Shown in pieces: positions 37,849 through 46,759 of a DNA stretch of 64,000 nt. The position numbers were made by a program, and so were the translations under genes. The DNA is taken from positions 124,001 to 188,000 of the forward strand of contig CAWACW010000012.1 in the NCBI GenBank assembly GCA_963780635.1. The letters are read 5' to 3'. Position 1 is the first letter of the stretch. Every line of letters begins with the position of its first letter. The notes under the pieces are model-generated. The model did no database searches, was not told the origin of the DNA, and worked only from the letters and a program-made list of their open reading frames with translations. The DNA is from DATEPR01 sp963780635 (GTDB lineage Bacteria > Actinomycetota > Actinomycetes > Mycobacteriales > Pseudonocardiaceae).

Positions 37849-38558
37849 GGGACGTGTTCGCCGGGCGGGTCGCCGGGGCCGACTGGGCCGCGGTCGCCGC
37901 GGAGGTCGACGAGTACGGCTGCGCAGAGCTGCCGCGACTGCTGACGCCGACCGAGTGCGCCGCCATCGCCGCGCTGTACGAGGAGCCCGCGCGGTTCCGT
38001 GCCACCATCGACATGGCCAGGCACCGTTTCGGCAAGGGGCAGTACCGGTATTTCGCGGCGCCGTTCCCCGAACCGGTGGCGCGGCTGCGCGAGGAGCTGT
38101 ACCCGCGCCTGCTGCCGATCGCCCGCGACTGGTACGCGCGGCTGGGCCGGGAACCGGAGTGGCCGGACACGTTGGCCGAGTGGCTGGAGATCTGCCACCG
38201 GGCGGGCCAGACCAGGCCGACGCCGATCCTGCTGCGCTACGGCGAGGGCGACTGGAACGCCCTGCACCGGGATCTGTATGGCGACAAGGTGTTCCCGCTG
38301 CAGGTCGTGATCAACCTCAACGACCCGGGTGCCGATCACACCGGCGGCGAGTTCCTGCTCGTCGAGCAGCGGCCCAGGGCTCAGTCGCGCGGCACGTCCC
38401 GGTTGATCCCGCAGGGCCACGGCCTGGTGTTCACCACCAGGGACCGGCCGGTCCGCTCGGCTCGCGGCTGGTCGGCAGCACCCGTGCGGCACGGCGTGTC
38501 CACGATCCGGTCCGGCAGGCGGCACACGCTGGGCCTGGTGTTCCACGACGCGACGTAG
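37845..38558 (+). CDS. 2-oxoglutarate/Fe(II)-dependent dioxygenase
   Basis: 237 residues. The iron facial triad is His141-x-Asp143 (LHRDLYGD) and His215 (PVRHGVSTI), with Arg in IRSGRRHTLGL for 2-oxoglutarate. The VINLNDPGADHTGGEFLL strand is typical of the prolyl-hydroxylase/AlkB-like superfamily. Placement directly after MGMT in a coupled operon suggests oxidative removal of alkyl lesions, analogous to AlkB; the exact substrate is inference. Confidence 0.85.
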   Translation: MRDVFAGRVAGADWAAVAAEVDEYGCAELPRLLTPTECAAIAALYEEPARFRATIDMARHRFGKGQYRYFAAPFPEPVARLREELYPRLLPIARDWYARLGREPEWPDTLAEWLEICHRAGQTRPTPILLRYGEGDWNALHRDLYGDKVFPLQVVINLNDPGADHTGGEFLLVEQRPRAQSRGTSRLIPQGHGLVFTTRDRPVRSARGWSAAPVRHGVSTIRSGRRHTLGLVFHDAT

Positions 38559-38577
38559 TCGACGGACGCGCTGCCGG

Positions 38578-39534
38578 CTAGCGGCTCGGGTCGAGCAGGA
38601 GCTTGCCGGTGGTGCGGCGGGCCAGCAGGTCCTCGTGGGCGCGGCGCACGTCGGACAGCGGGTACTCGCCGCTGATCACCGGGATCAGCCTGCCCGCGGC
38701 GATCAGTTCGCCGAGTTCGGCCAGCGGACCACTGATCATCCGGGGCTTGCGCATGCAGTGACCCAACCAGAACCCGGCCACCGTGCGGGAGCCGGCCATC
38801 AGCCGGATCGGGTCGACGGGTGCGGTCTGCTCACGGGACGCGGCACCGAACGTCGCGAGCCTGCCGAACGGGGCCAGCGCGGACAGCGACTCGGCGAACA
38901 CGCTGCCGCCGACCATTTCCAGCACCACGTCCACCCGGTGCCCGTCATTGGCCTCGACCAGCCGGTCGCGCAGCCCGTCGGCGCCACCGTCCACGGCGAC
39001 GTCCGCCCCGAGCCGTACTGCGAGGTCGCGCTTCTCCGGCGTCGACGCGGTCGCGATCACCCGGCCGGCCCCGAACACCTTGGCCAGCTGGACGGCGATC
39101 GTGCCGACACCGCCGGCCGCCGCGTGGACGACCACGGTCTCGCCCTCCGTCACGTGGGTGGAGGTGCGCAGCAGGTGCCACGCGGTGATGCCCTGCACGA
39201 TCAGCGCAAGCGCCTGACCAGCGGTCATGTCCTCAGGCAGCTCGAAGACGAGACTGTCCGGCACGGCGACGACCTCGGCGTATCCACCGCCCGTGGGTGG
39301 CAGTGCGACCACCCGGCGGCCGTCCTCGGTGGTGCCGACGACCTCACCGCCAGGGATCAGTGGCAGCGACGAGCGGGTCAGGTAGCTGTCCTCGACCTGG
39401 TGGGTGTCGGCGTAGTTGATGCCAGAGCGGTCCACCCTGATCAGCGTGTGGCCGGCGGCCCGCTCGGGCTCGGCGATATCGACCACGTCCAGGACCTCTG
39501 GACCGCCGAACCTGGTGATCTGGACCGCGCGCAT
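38578..39534 (-). CDS. zinc-independent quinone oxidoreductase (MDR family)
   Basis: A 318-residue medium-chain dehydrogenase of the Qor type. The N-terminal GroES-like domain contains MRAVQITRFGGPEVLDVVD. The Rossmann domain shows VVHAAAGGVGTIAVQLAKVFGA (about 140-160), the usual A-A-G-G-V-G NADPH motif. The Cys ligands of zinc ADHs are absent. It reduces quinones or enones to detoxify them. Convergent with the 2OG oxygenase and divergent from dinB. Confidence 0.9.
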   Translation of the reverse strand: MRAVQITRFGGPEVLDVVDIAEPERAAGHTLIRVDRSGINYADTHQVEDSYLTRSSLPLIPGGEVVGTTEDGRRVVALPPTGGGYAEVVAVPDSLVFELPEDMTAGQALALIVQGITAWHLLRTSTHVTEGETVVVHAAAGGVGTIAVQLAKVFGAGRVIATASTPEKRDLAVRLGADVAVDGGADGLRDRLVEANDGHRVDVVLEMVGGSVFAESLSALAPFGRLATFGAASREQTAPVDPIRLMAGSRTVAGFWLGHCMRKPRMISGPLAELGELIAAGRLIPVISGEYPLSDVRRAHEDLLARRTTGKLLLDPSR

Positions 39535-39599
39535 CGTTGCCTCCCGGCTGCCGTGCCGGCGAGTACTGCCGTACCGGCGAGTAGCAGGATACTGGGATC

Positions 39600-40637
39600 G
39601 TGTCCACGGTGGACTGGGTGCTACATGTCGACCTCGACGAATTCATCGCCGCGGTCGAGATCGCGCGACGGCCGGAGCTGCGAGGCAAGCCGGTGGTCGT
39701 CGGCGGCAAGGGCGACCCGACGCAACGCGGAGTCGTGGCGACGGCGTCCTACCGGGCTCGCGAGTTCGGCGTGCATTCGGGCATGCCGCTGCGCACGGCG
39801 GCGAAACGGTGTCCGGAGGCGGTGTTCCTGCCCAGTGACGCACCCGCGTACGAGGCGGTGTCGGAACGGGTGATGGCGACGCTGCGCGAGCTGCCGGTGG
39901 TCGTGGAGGTGCTCGGCTGGGACGAGGCGTTCCTCGGTGCGAGGACCGGCGACCCGGAAGGGCTCGCCGACGACGTCCGGCGGGCGATCTCCGATGAGAC
40001 CGGCCTGGCCTCGTCAGTCGGCATCGGCGACAACAAGTTGCGCGCGAAGATCGCGACGGGCTTCGCCAAACCCGCTGGGGTCTATCGCTTGACCAGGGAG
40101 AACTGGGTCGAGGTGATGGGCGATCGGTCCACCGAGGCACTGTGGGGCATCGGCAGGCGCACGGCGGTCAAACTGGCCGAGTCCGGGCTCGTGACGGTCG
40201 CCGACCTGGCCAGGGCGGATCCAGCCGCACTCGCGCAACGCTTCGGGCCGCGGATGGGCCCGTGGTACCGCACGCTCGCGCTGGGCGCGGGGGACGCGAC
40301 GGTCACGTCGACGCCGTGGGTGGCCAAATCGCGCGGCCGGGAAGTCACCTTCCAGGAGAACCTGACCGACTGGGCCCTCGTCGAGGCGGAGATCGGGCAA
40401 CTGGCCGAACGAGTCGCCGAGGATGTCGTCACCGAGGGCCGGCCGGCGCTGCGTGTCGGGGTCAAGGTCCGATACGCGCCGTTCATCACCCGGACGAGGA
40501 GCATGACGCTGCCCGAACCCACCAGCTCGGCCAGTGAGTTGACGGCAGCCGCGTTGACCGTGCTCGGCTGGTTCGACAACAGCCGGCCAGTGCGCTTGCT
40601 GGGCGTCAGAGCGGAGTTCGACCAAGGAGCCGGGTAA
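39600..40637 (+). CDS. dinB: Y-family DNA polymerase (DinB/Pol IV-like)
   Basis: A 345-residue translesion polymerase. The catalytic carboxylates are Asp11 in HVDLDEF and Asp108-Glu109 in LGWDEAFL. The thumb helix-hairpin-helix is GIGRRTAVKLAESGLVTVADLA, followed by a little-finger domain (REVTFQENLTDW). The steric-gate position in HVDLDEFIAAVE has Ile where DinB has Phe/Tyr, a divergent active site. GTG start at 39600. It fits the nearby DNA-damage genes. Confidence 0.88.
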   Translation: MSTVDWVLHVDLDEFIAAVEIARRPELRGKPVVVGGKGDPTQRGVVATASYRAREFGVHSGMPLRTAAKRCPEAVFLPSDAPAYEAVSERVMATLRELPVVVEVLGWDEAFLGARTGDPEGLADDVRRAISDETGLASSVGIGDNKLRAKIATGFAKPAGVYRLTRENWVEVMGDRSTEALWGIGRRTAVKLAESGLVTVADLARADPAALAQRFGPRMGPWYRTLALGAGDATVTSTPWVAKSRGREVTFQENLTDWALVEAEIGQLAERVAEDVVTEGRPALRVGVKVRYAPFITRTRSMTLPEPTSSASELTAAALTVLGWFDNSRPVRLLGVRAEFDQGAG

Positions 40638-41050
40638 GTCACCCAGACTGCCGGCGACCCACCCGCACACCGAGGACCGCAGGCCGCCGAACCCGACAAG
40701 CCCACCGGCAGACCGCCCGGCACCCCACACCGAACAGTCAGCCGCCCAGCGAATCCACCCGTGCCGGGCGAGCGCGCGCCACCTTCCCCCGGCTCCCTCG
40801 CACCCGGCCGATCCCTGACAGTGCCGATCCCTGACAGTGGCGATCCCTGACAGTGCCGATCCCTGACAGTGGAGTAGCGGGTCGGTGTGAGACGCGCCGG
40901 CGGCTCGTCGCGCGGCGACGGCGACGCCACACTTGAGGCCGTCGCCGCGGTGTCGAACACTCAACCGCGAGGAGTGGAAGCCACCACCAGTCTCGCGGCC
41001 CGGCACCGAGCCCGACCGCAACAGCCCGCACCCAACAGCAGCACTGGCCG
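40638..41050. other. 413-bp convergent intergenic region without genes
   Basis: Between the convergent dinB and lipocalin-like genes. Apart from the four-copy 16-bp tandem repeat at 40808-40871 nothing convincing is seen: short frames here have no homology-like features, and there is no strong terminator hairpin, only a short GGGT/ACCC dyad near 40632. Confidence 0.6.
40808..40871. repeat. tandem repeat, 4 x 16 bp
   Basis: Four head-to-tail copies of CCGATCCCTGACAGTG (the third begins GCG), with no spacers and only one base variant. Each copy contains the near-palindrome CTGACAG. It lies between two convergent genes, away from any start codon. Possible roles are a protein-binding array, a recombination or replication-slippage product, or a 3'-end structure. 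Confidence 0.9.
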
Positions 41051-41470
41051 TCAGGCGAGGCGGTGCATCGTGGCGTGGTAGTCCGAACCGGGGTGCGCCG
41101 GTTGACCCTCGTCGGGCCGCCAGGCGCCGTCGATGATCGTGCCATCCTCGCTGACGGTGCCCGTGTAGGTAGCGCCCTGACCAGCGTGGATCAACGTAGC
41201 GCCGGCACGGCGCCAGCTGTATGCCAGTGGTACCCCGGACGTCGAGTACACATGCGACCCGAAGCCGCCGCTGTCCTCGTCCGGCCAGACCAGTTCCAGG
41301 TCGGGCAACTCCAGGTCGCCCACTCGCATCGTGCCCGTCAGTTCCAGCACGTGGCCACCGAGAATCCGCCGCGCGTGCAGGTCGCCGCTGACGTCATCGC
41401 GGTCGGAACCCTTGCTGCGACCGGTGATTCGCCACGAGCCGACCAGGACATCCAGTTCGTCGATACTCAC
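41051..41470 (-). CDS. DUF1579/lipocalin-like small protein
   Basis: 139 residues with a beta-rich pattern that begins LDVLVGSWRITGRSKG and continues ARRILGGHVLELTGTM, resembling lipocalin-like or DUF1579 'residual activity' proteins. The GTG start overlaps the stop of the SRPBCC gene upstream. It is last in an ArsR-SRPBCC-lipocalin operon and probably binds a hydrophobic ligand. Function not established. Confidence 0.7.
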   Translation of the reverse strand: MSIDELDVLVGSWRITGRSKGSDRDDVSGDLHARRILGGHVLELTGTMRVGDLELPDLELVWPDEDSGGFGSHVYSTSGVPLAYSWRRAGATLIHAGQGATYTGTVSEDGTIIDGAWRPDEGQPAHPGSDYHATMHRLA

Positions 41471-41961
41471 ATCGCCGCTTCCCGGCGAGCCGTCACCCAC
41501 TCGTCCAGACGTCGGTACGCGTCCCGCATCCCTCGTTCCATACCCGCGTTCACGTGCTCGTCGCGCGCCTCGGTCGACTCGTGCACGGACGTTCCCGACA
41601 CCAGCGTGCCATCGAGTACGGCGTGGAACTCGACCGTGTCCACCGAGTGCCGGTCCGGCGTGCCGTCGGAGACGAACGTGTCGACCAGCCTGCGTCCGCG
41701 CTCGATCTCCAGGTACTCGCCGCGCGTGCCCCTCTCCTGCCCGTCGGGTGTCCGGTGCACGAAGCGGTAGCCACCGCCCACCCGCAGATCGACCTCGCAC
41801 ACGACCAACGTCGCGTCGGCCGGACCCCACCACAGCTTCAGCTGCGCCGGCTCGGTCCACGCCCGGAACACCAGCTCCGGCGGCGCCTGGACGAATCTGC
41901 GGAACCGGATCAGTGGCTCGTCGGCGGGCGTCTCGATCTCCAGGTCACCTGGCGGCCTCAT
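41467..41961 (-). CDS. SRPBCC/AHSA1-like protein
   Basis: A 164-residue START-type AHSA1 domain. Marks are RFVQAPPELVFRAWTEPAQLKLWWGP, FVHRTPDGQERGTRGEYLEIERGRRLVDTF and GMRDAYRRLDEWV at the C-terminus. Stand-alone AHSA1 proteins co-occur with an ArsR regulator in a very common bacterial pair; their ligand is usually unknown. Start overlaps the arsR stop (ATGA). Confidence 0.88.
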   Translation of the reverse strand: MRPPGDLEIETPADEPLIRFRRFVQAPPELVFRAWTEPAQLKLWWGPADATLVVCEVDLRVGGGYRFVHRTPDGQERGTRGEYLEIERGRRLVDTFVSDGTPDRHSVDTVEFHAVLDGTLVSGTSVHESTEARDEHVNAGMERGMRDAYRRLDEWVTARREAAM

Positions 41962-42299
41962 GCCGGATCACCCTCCCGCAGCCGACTTGTGTGCTCGTCC
42001 GGTCTGGCGAAGCTCGCCTCCCACAACCCGCGGAACGGCGTCACCCACTCGGCGACCGCACGCAACGGCTGCGCCTCCAGCGTGCACAACCGCTGTCTGC
42101 CGCTGCGCTGTCTCGACACCAGACCAGCATCCTCCAGCACCCTCACGTGCTTCGACACCGCGGGCTGACTGATCGGGAACTCGCGGGCCAACTCCACCAC
42201 ACCTAAGCTGCCCTGCGCGAGCCGGTGCACGATGGCCCGGCGCGTCGGGTCGGCCAGCGCACCGAAGAGCCGGTCGAGCTCGAGGGCGACCTGATCCAT
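41958..42299 (-). CDS. ArsR-family transcriptional regulator
   Basis: A 113-residue winged helix: ALADPTRRAIVHRLAQGS, then recognition helix FPISQPAVSKHVRVLEDAGLV. The metal-binding Cys motif of ArsR/SmtB (ELCVCDL) is absent, as in the subgroup that pairs with AHSA1 proteins. A palindrome (ATAACC-N4-GGTTAT) overlaps its start codon and suggests autorepression. First gene of a three-gene operon. Confidence 0.9.
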   Translation of the reverse strand: MDQVALELDRLFGALADPTRRAIVHRLAQGSLGVVELAREFPISQPAVSKHVRVLEDAGLVSRQRSGRQRLCTLEAQPLRAVAEWVTPFRGLWEASFARPDEHTSRLREGDPA

Positions 42300-42313
42300 A
42301 ACCAACAGGTTAT
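42298..42313. promoter_or_regulatory. palindrome overlapping the arsR start
   Basis: ATAACC (42298-42303) and GGTTAT (42308-42313) form a perfect 6-bp inverted repeat with a 4-bp centre, covering the ArsR start codon and lying 18 bp before the divergent gene at 42332. A likely ArsR operator for both units. Confidence 0.5.
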
Positions 42314-42331
42314 CACTTGATGGGAGTCGCG

Positions 42332-43051
42332 ATGAACGACCTGCTCCAATTGGCCATCCGCGGGAACGGCGGCGCCGAGCGCTGGGCCGAGATCTCCCGG
42401 TTCCGGGCCTCGATGGCCATCAAGGGCGCGATCTGGGCACTCAAGGGCAAGGCGGGCGCGCTCGACGACGTGGTCCTCACCGGCGACACCCGCGCGCAGC
42501 GGCTGACCATCGCGCCGTTCCCCGCGCCCGGCCAGGTCACCACGTGGGAACCGGCCGTCGAGACCGTCCGCGACGACGACGGCACTGTGCTGGCGCAGCG
42601 GCAGGACCCCGCCGCATCGTTCCTCGGTCACACCAGGCGGACGCCCTGGGACGACCTCCACGTCGCCTACTTCGCGGGCGAGGCCAACTGGAACTACTTC
42701 GTGACGCCATTCCTGTTCGCGCGCCCCGACTTCGTGGTCGAGGAGATCGACCCGTGGCACGAGGACGGCGAGGTCTGGCGCAGCCTCCAGGTCACCTATC
42801 CCGACTCGATCGTCGCGCACACCCGGCAGCAGACCTACCGCTTCGACGACGCCGGATTGCTGCGCCGCCTCGACTACCGCGTCGACATCCTCGGCGGGGG
42901 TCCGGCGGTGCACTACCCGAGCGAGTACCGCGAGTTCGACGGCATCCAGGTGCCCACTCGCCGGCTCGTCCACGTCCGCAACCCGGACGGCACACCCGTC
43001 CGCAGCTCGACGTCCATCGCCATCGACGTCACCGACGTGTCCTTCAGCTGA
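42332..43051 (+). CDS. conserved protein of unknown function
   Basis: 239 residues, soluble, predicted beta-rich (LDDVVLTGDTRAQRLTIAPF, ANWNYFVTPFLFARPDFVVEE, YRFDDAGLLRRLDYRVDILGG, HYPSEYREFDGIQVPTRRLV). This pattern resembles unnamed lipoprotein-carrier-like or LolA-like beta folds, but there is no signal peptide. ATG at 42332 with GGGAG 5 bp upstream. Divergent from the ArsR operon and possibly controlled by the shared palindrome. Confidence 0.65.
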   Translation: MNDLLQLAIRGNGGAERWAEISRFRASMAIKGAIWALKGKAGALDDVVLTGDTRAQRLTIAPFPAPGQVTTWEPAVETVRDDDGTVLAQRQDPAASFLGHTRRTPWDDLHVAYFAGEANWNYFVTPFLFARPDFVVEEIDPWHEDGEVWRSLQVTYPDSIVAHTRQQTYRFDDAGLLRRLDYRVDILGGGPAVHYPSEYREFDGIQVPTRRLVHVRNPDGTPVRSSTSIAIDVTDVSFS

Positions 43052-43385
43052 CGACCTTGGTGAGCGCGAGCCGGACGGCGGCCGCCTGCGCGTCGATGGC
43101 CTTGCGCATCTGCGCACCGCTGAGCGCTGGATCGGTGCCCACGTCCCGGCTGCCGACCAGGTCGTCCGCCGACACCAGCGTCGTCGCGACGCAGTCCTCG
43201 CCGCCCAGCAGCGACTTGAAGGTCGTCGTCACCGTCAGGTCGGAGCGCCGGAACCGGACCGTCAACGCGAGCGGGTAGCTGTGCGGGTCGCCATGCACCT
43301 CGGGACTCCCGAAGCCGAGTCCGTCCAGCACCGCGGCGAATCGACGGCTCGCCTCCGGTAGAAAGGTCCGCCGCCGTACGTCCAT
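43044..43385 (-). CDS. small hypothetical protein
   Basis: 113 residues, no recognisable family. Begins MDVRRRTFLPEASRRFAAVL, contains a beta-strand pair SYPLALTVRFRRSDLTVTTTFKS and ends in a helix AIDAQAAAVRLALTKVV. Possibly a small alpha/beta fold. Its end overlaps the convergent gene by 8 bp. Codon use looks normal for the region. Confidence 0.6.
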   Translation of the reverse strand: MDVRRRTFLPEASRRFAAVLDGLGFGSPEVHGDPHSYPLALTVRFRRSDLTVTTTFKSLLGGEDCVATTLVSADDLVGSRDVGTDPALSGAQMRKAIDAQAAAVRLALTKVVS

Positions 43386-43419
43386 CGGGTCAGTATGCGC
43401 CCGCGAGCGCGGGAAACCG

Positions 43420-45000
43420 TCAGGCGCGCTCGGTTTCGGTCACGTCGTCATCCCGTTGGCGCAGCGCGAACTTCTGGATCTTGCCGGTGGCCGTCTTCGG
43501 CAGGTCGTCGACCACGATCACCTGCTTGGGCACCTTGAAGTGCGCCATGCGCTCCCGCGCGAACGCCCGCAGTTCGGCCACGTCGATGCCGGCCGCGGAC
43601 CTCGCCAGCGTTACGTAGGCGACCGGCACCTCGCCCCAGCGCTCGTCGGGCCTGCCCACGACCGCGACCTCGGACACGGCCGGGTGCGCCGACAGCACCT
43701 GCTCCACCTCGATGGTCGCGATGTTCTCGCCACCCGAGATGATCACGTCCTTGAGCCGGTCCCGCAGTTCGAGGTAGCCGTCCGGGTGCATGACCCCGAG
43801 ATCGCCGGAGTGGAACCACCCGCCGGTGAACGCCTTCGCCGTCGCCTCCGGATCGCGGTAGTAGCCCAGCATGACGTTGTTGCCGCGCAGCACGACCTCG
43901 CCCAGCGACCTGCCGTCGGCGGGCACGTCCCGCATCTGCTCGTCGACCACCCGCATCCGCTCGGACACCACCGTGCCGACACCCTGCCGGGCCCGCCGTC
44001 GGGACTGCTCATCGGGCGACAGGCCGTCCCACGCGGGCTGCCAGGCACACACCGCGAACGGTCCGTAGGACTCGGTGAGCCCGTACAGGTGCGTCATGTC
44101 GATATCGAGCTTCTCCGCCCTGGCCAGCAGGCTCGGCGTCGGTGGCGCTCCCCCGACGAACAGGTGCACCGGCGACGCGCACGGCGCGGCCTCGTCGGCG
44201 CTCAGCAGCATCGTGACGACGGTCGGTGCGCCGCACAGGTGCGTGACGCCCTCCCCGGCGATGGCCCGCCAGATCTCCGAGGGCACCACCTTCGGCAGGC
44301 ACTGGTGCGTCGCGCCGGCGGCGGTGACCGCCCACGTGTACGCCCAGCCGTTGCAGTGGAACATCGGCAGCGTCCACAGGTACACGCTGCGGGTATCGAG
44401 CCGGGCCTCCGCGATCACGCCCAGGCTGTGCAGGTAGGCGCCGCGATGCGACGTCATGACGCCACGCGGTCGTCCTGTCGTGCCGGACGTGTAGTTCAGC
44501 GACAGCATCGTGCGCTCGTCATCGGGATGCACGAGCGGCACCGGCGTGCCTGCCGCCACCAGCGCCTCGTACTCGCAGGCACCCGGATCGGCGGCGTCGA
44601 CCCACACCACGCGGAGCCGGACCGGCAGCTGTGCCAGTGCCGCGGTCAACGTGTCCCGCAGTTCCGTCGCCGCGAACACGACCGACGCTCCACTGTGGTC
44701 CAGGATGTAGGCGTACTCGGCGGCCGCGAGGCGCGTGTTCAGCGGCACGAGAACGGCACCGACACCGGGCACGGCGTAGTGCAGCTCCAGCATCGAGACG
44801 ACGTTCGGCAGCAACGCGGCCACCCGATCACCCGGCGCGACACCCAGTCGCTCCCGCAGGCCGCCCGCCGCCCGGTGCACGCGGTCGGCGTGCTCGGCGT
44901 ACGTCCACTGCCGATCGCCGTCGCGCACCGCGATCCGGTCCGCCCACACATAGGCGCTGCGGTCCAAAAAGGACAACGGGGTCAACGGGGAATCGGACAC
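43420..45000 (-). CDS. AMP-dependent acyl-CoA synthetase/ligase
   Basis: About 526 residues of the ANL superfamily: the P-loop-like LNYTSGTTGRPRGV, LYGLTESYGP, GWFHSGDLGVMHPDGYLEL, RLKDVIISGGENIATIEVE (hinge and A8 region) and the catalytic Lys in KTATGKIQKF. It activates a carboxylic acid to its CoA ester via an acyl-AMP. Start is uncertain: GTG at 45000 fits family length, GTG at 45030 is possible. It is divergent from the FAD enzyme at 45131. It may feed the CoA-dependent steps of the downstream catabolic region. Confidence 0.92.
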   Translation of the reverse strand: MSDSPLTPLSFLDRSAYVWADRIAVRDGDRQWTYAEHADRVHRAAGGLRERLGVAPGDRVAALLPNVVSMLELHYAVPGVGAVLVPLNTRLAAAEYAYILDHSGASVVFAATELRDTLTAALAQLPVRLRVVWVDAADPGACEYEALVAAGTPVPLVHPDDERTMLSLNYTSGTTGRPRGVMTSHRGAYLHSLGVIAEARLDTRSVYLWTLPMFHCNGWAYTWAVTAAGATHQCLPKVVPSEIWRAIAGEGVTHLCGAPTVVTMLLSADEAAPCASPVHLFVGGAPPTPSLLARAEKLDIDMTHLYGLTESYGPFAVCAWQPAWDGLSPDEQSRRRARQGVGTVVSERMRVVDEQMRDVPADGRSLGEVVLRGNNVMLGYYRDPEATAKAFTGGWFHSGDLGVMHPDGYLELRDRLKDVIISGGENIATIEVEQVLSAHPAVSEVAVVGRPDERWGEVPVAYVTLARSAAGIDVAELRAFARERMAHFKVPKQVIVVDDLPKTATGKIQKFALRQRDDDVTETERA

Positions 45001-45130
45001 GCTCCTACCGGCATCGACAGGCTGGTCCACCGACCCAACGTATCCCGCGGCCGGAGAGCTGGTCAACGGCCCGGGCGCTGCCGGCCCGGCCGCGGTGGTG
45101 GACACTGTCGAGGGTGAGTCCGTTGCTCGA

Positions 45131-46759
45131 ATGGCCGCCGTGACCGCCGACGACACGGCCGACGCCGTCGTCATCGGGGCTGGGCCCAACGGGCTGGTCG
45201 CGGCGAACCTGCTGGCCGACGCCGGGTGGGACGTGCTGGTGCTGGAAGCACAGGACGAGCCCGGCGGTGCCGTGCGGTCCGCGGAAACCACCGCGCCCGG
45301 GTTCCGGAACGACCTGTTCAGCGCGTTCTATCCGCTCGCCGCTGTGTCACCGTGGCTGCGAGGTCTCGAACTGGAGCAGTACGGGCTGCGGTGGCGCCAC
45401 TCGCCCGCCGTGCTGGCCCACGTGCTGCCCGACGACCGGTGCGCGGTGGTGTCCAGGGACGTCGACGCCACCGCGGCCTCGCTGGCCGGCTTCGCTCCAG
45501 GGGACGGCGACGCCTGGCGCGCCGAGGTCGCCGGCTGGCATGCGGTGCGCGAGGACCTGCTGGCCGCGATCTTCACGCCGTTCCCGCCGCTGCGGGCGGG
45601 GCTGGGCCTGCTGCGCACGCTGGGCGTCGGCGACTCGCTGCGGTTCGCCCGGCTCGCGACCATGACGTCTCGAGGGCTGGGCACCGAGCGGTTCGGCGGC
45701 GAGGGTGCCCGGCTGCTGCTCGCGGGCAACGCGCTGCACACCGATCTCGGCCCCGAGCACGCGGGCGGCGCGATCTTCGGCTGGCTGCTGTGCATGCTCG
45801 CCCAGGATGTCGGATTTCCCGCACCAGAGGGCGGTGCGGGCGCGCTGACCAGGGCATTGATGCGCAGGCTGACCATGAGGGGCGGTCGCGTGGAGTGCGG
45901 GCGGCCGGTGACCAGAATCCTCACCGGCGACGCCGGCTCCGGCCTGCGGGCCGTCGGTGTCGCGACCGCGGGCGGCGAGCTGATCCACGCACGGCAGGCC
46001 GTGCTGGCCACCGTGCCCGCACCCGTGCTCTACCTGGGATTGCTCGACCCGAGCCAGCTGCCGAGTGGGCTGGTGCGCGACGCCCGCCGGTTCCACTGGG
46101 ATCACGGGACGTTGAAGGTGGACTGGGCCCTCTCCGGGCCGATCCCCTGGCGCAACCCGGCGGTAGCCGGTGCGGGCACGGTGCACCTGGACGGCGACCT
46201 TGCCGGGCTCACCACCTACAGCGCCGAGATCGCCCGTAACGCACTGCCCGCGAACCCGTTCCTGGTGCTGGGCCAGATGACCACCACCGACCCCACCCGA
46301 TCGCCGGCAGGCACCGAATCGGCGTGGGCCTACACGCACGTGCCCCGCGATCTCGCGTGGCACGCCGACCTGGTGCGCCGCCACGCCGACGCCGTCGAGC
46401 ACGTCGTGGAGCGGCACGCCCCCGGCTTCGCCGACCTCGTCGTCGGCCGCCGGGTGCAAGGACCACAGGAGCTACGGCGCTCCGACGAGAACCTGGTCGC
46501 GGGCGCGATCAACGCGGGTACCGCCGGTCTGGACCAGCAGCTGTTCCTGCGCCCGATGCCGGGACCGGGCCGGGCCGACACACCCGTCGACCGGCTCTAC
46601 CTGGCCGGTGCGTCGGCCCATCCCGGCGGCGGGGTGCACGGCGGACCCGGCGCGAACGCCGCCCGGGCAGCACTACTGCGCTCGGGCGCGGCAGGTGCCG
46701 CCTACGGTTCGGTGATCCGCCGCGCGTACCGCATGATCTATCCCGTCAGGCGAACGTGA
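45131..46759 (+). CDS. phytoene-desaturase-like FAD-dependent oxidoreductase
   Basis: 542 residues. N-terminal dinucleotide motif VIGAGPNGLVAANLLADAG (about residues 10-28), EAQDEPGGAVRSAE next to it, and the C-terminal YLAGASAHPGGGVHGGPG typical of CrtI/PYROXD2-like flavoproteins. No carotenoid genes are nearby, so the substrate is more likely another hydrophobic or amine compound. Its last 14 bp overlap the convergent hydratase gene. Confidence 0.88.
   Translation: MAAVTADDTADAVVIGAGPNGLVAANLLADAGWDVLVLEAQDEPGGAVRSAETTAPGFRNDLFSAFYPLAAVSPWLRGLELEQYGLRWRHSPAVLAHVLPDDRCAVVSRDVDATAASLAGFAPGDGDAWRAEVAGWHAVREDLLAAIFTPFPPLRAGLGLLRTLGVGDSLRFARLATMTSRGLGTERFGGEGARLLLAGNALHTDLGPEHAGGAIFGWLLCMLAQDVGFPAPEGGAGALTRALMRRLTMRGGRVECGRPVTRILTGDAGSGLRAVGVATAGGELIHARQAVLATVPAPVLYLGLLDPSQLPSGLVRDARRFHWDHGTLKVDWALSGPIPWRNPAVAGAGTVHLDGDLAGLTTYSAEIARNALPANPFLVLGQMTTTDPTRSPAGTESAWAYTHVPRDLAWHADLVRRHADAVEHVVERHAPGFADLVVGRRVQGPQELRRSDENLVAGAINAGTAGLDQQLFLRPMPGPGRADTPVDRLYLAGASAHPGGGVHGGPGANAARAALLRSGAAGAAYGSVIRRAYRMIYPVRRT

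Noticed and set aside
40808..40871. CRISPR-like repeat array
   Set aside because: The copies are directly adjacent with no spacers and no cas genes nearby; it is a simple tandem repeat.
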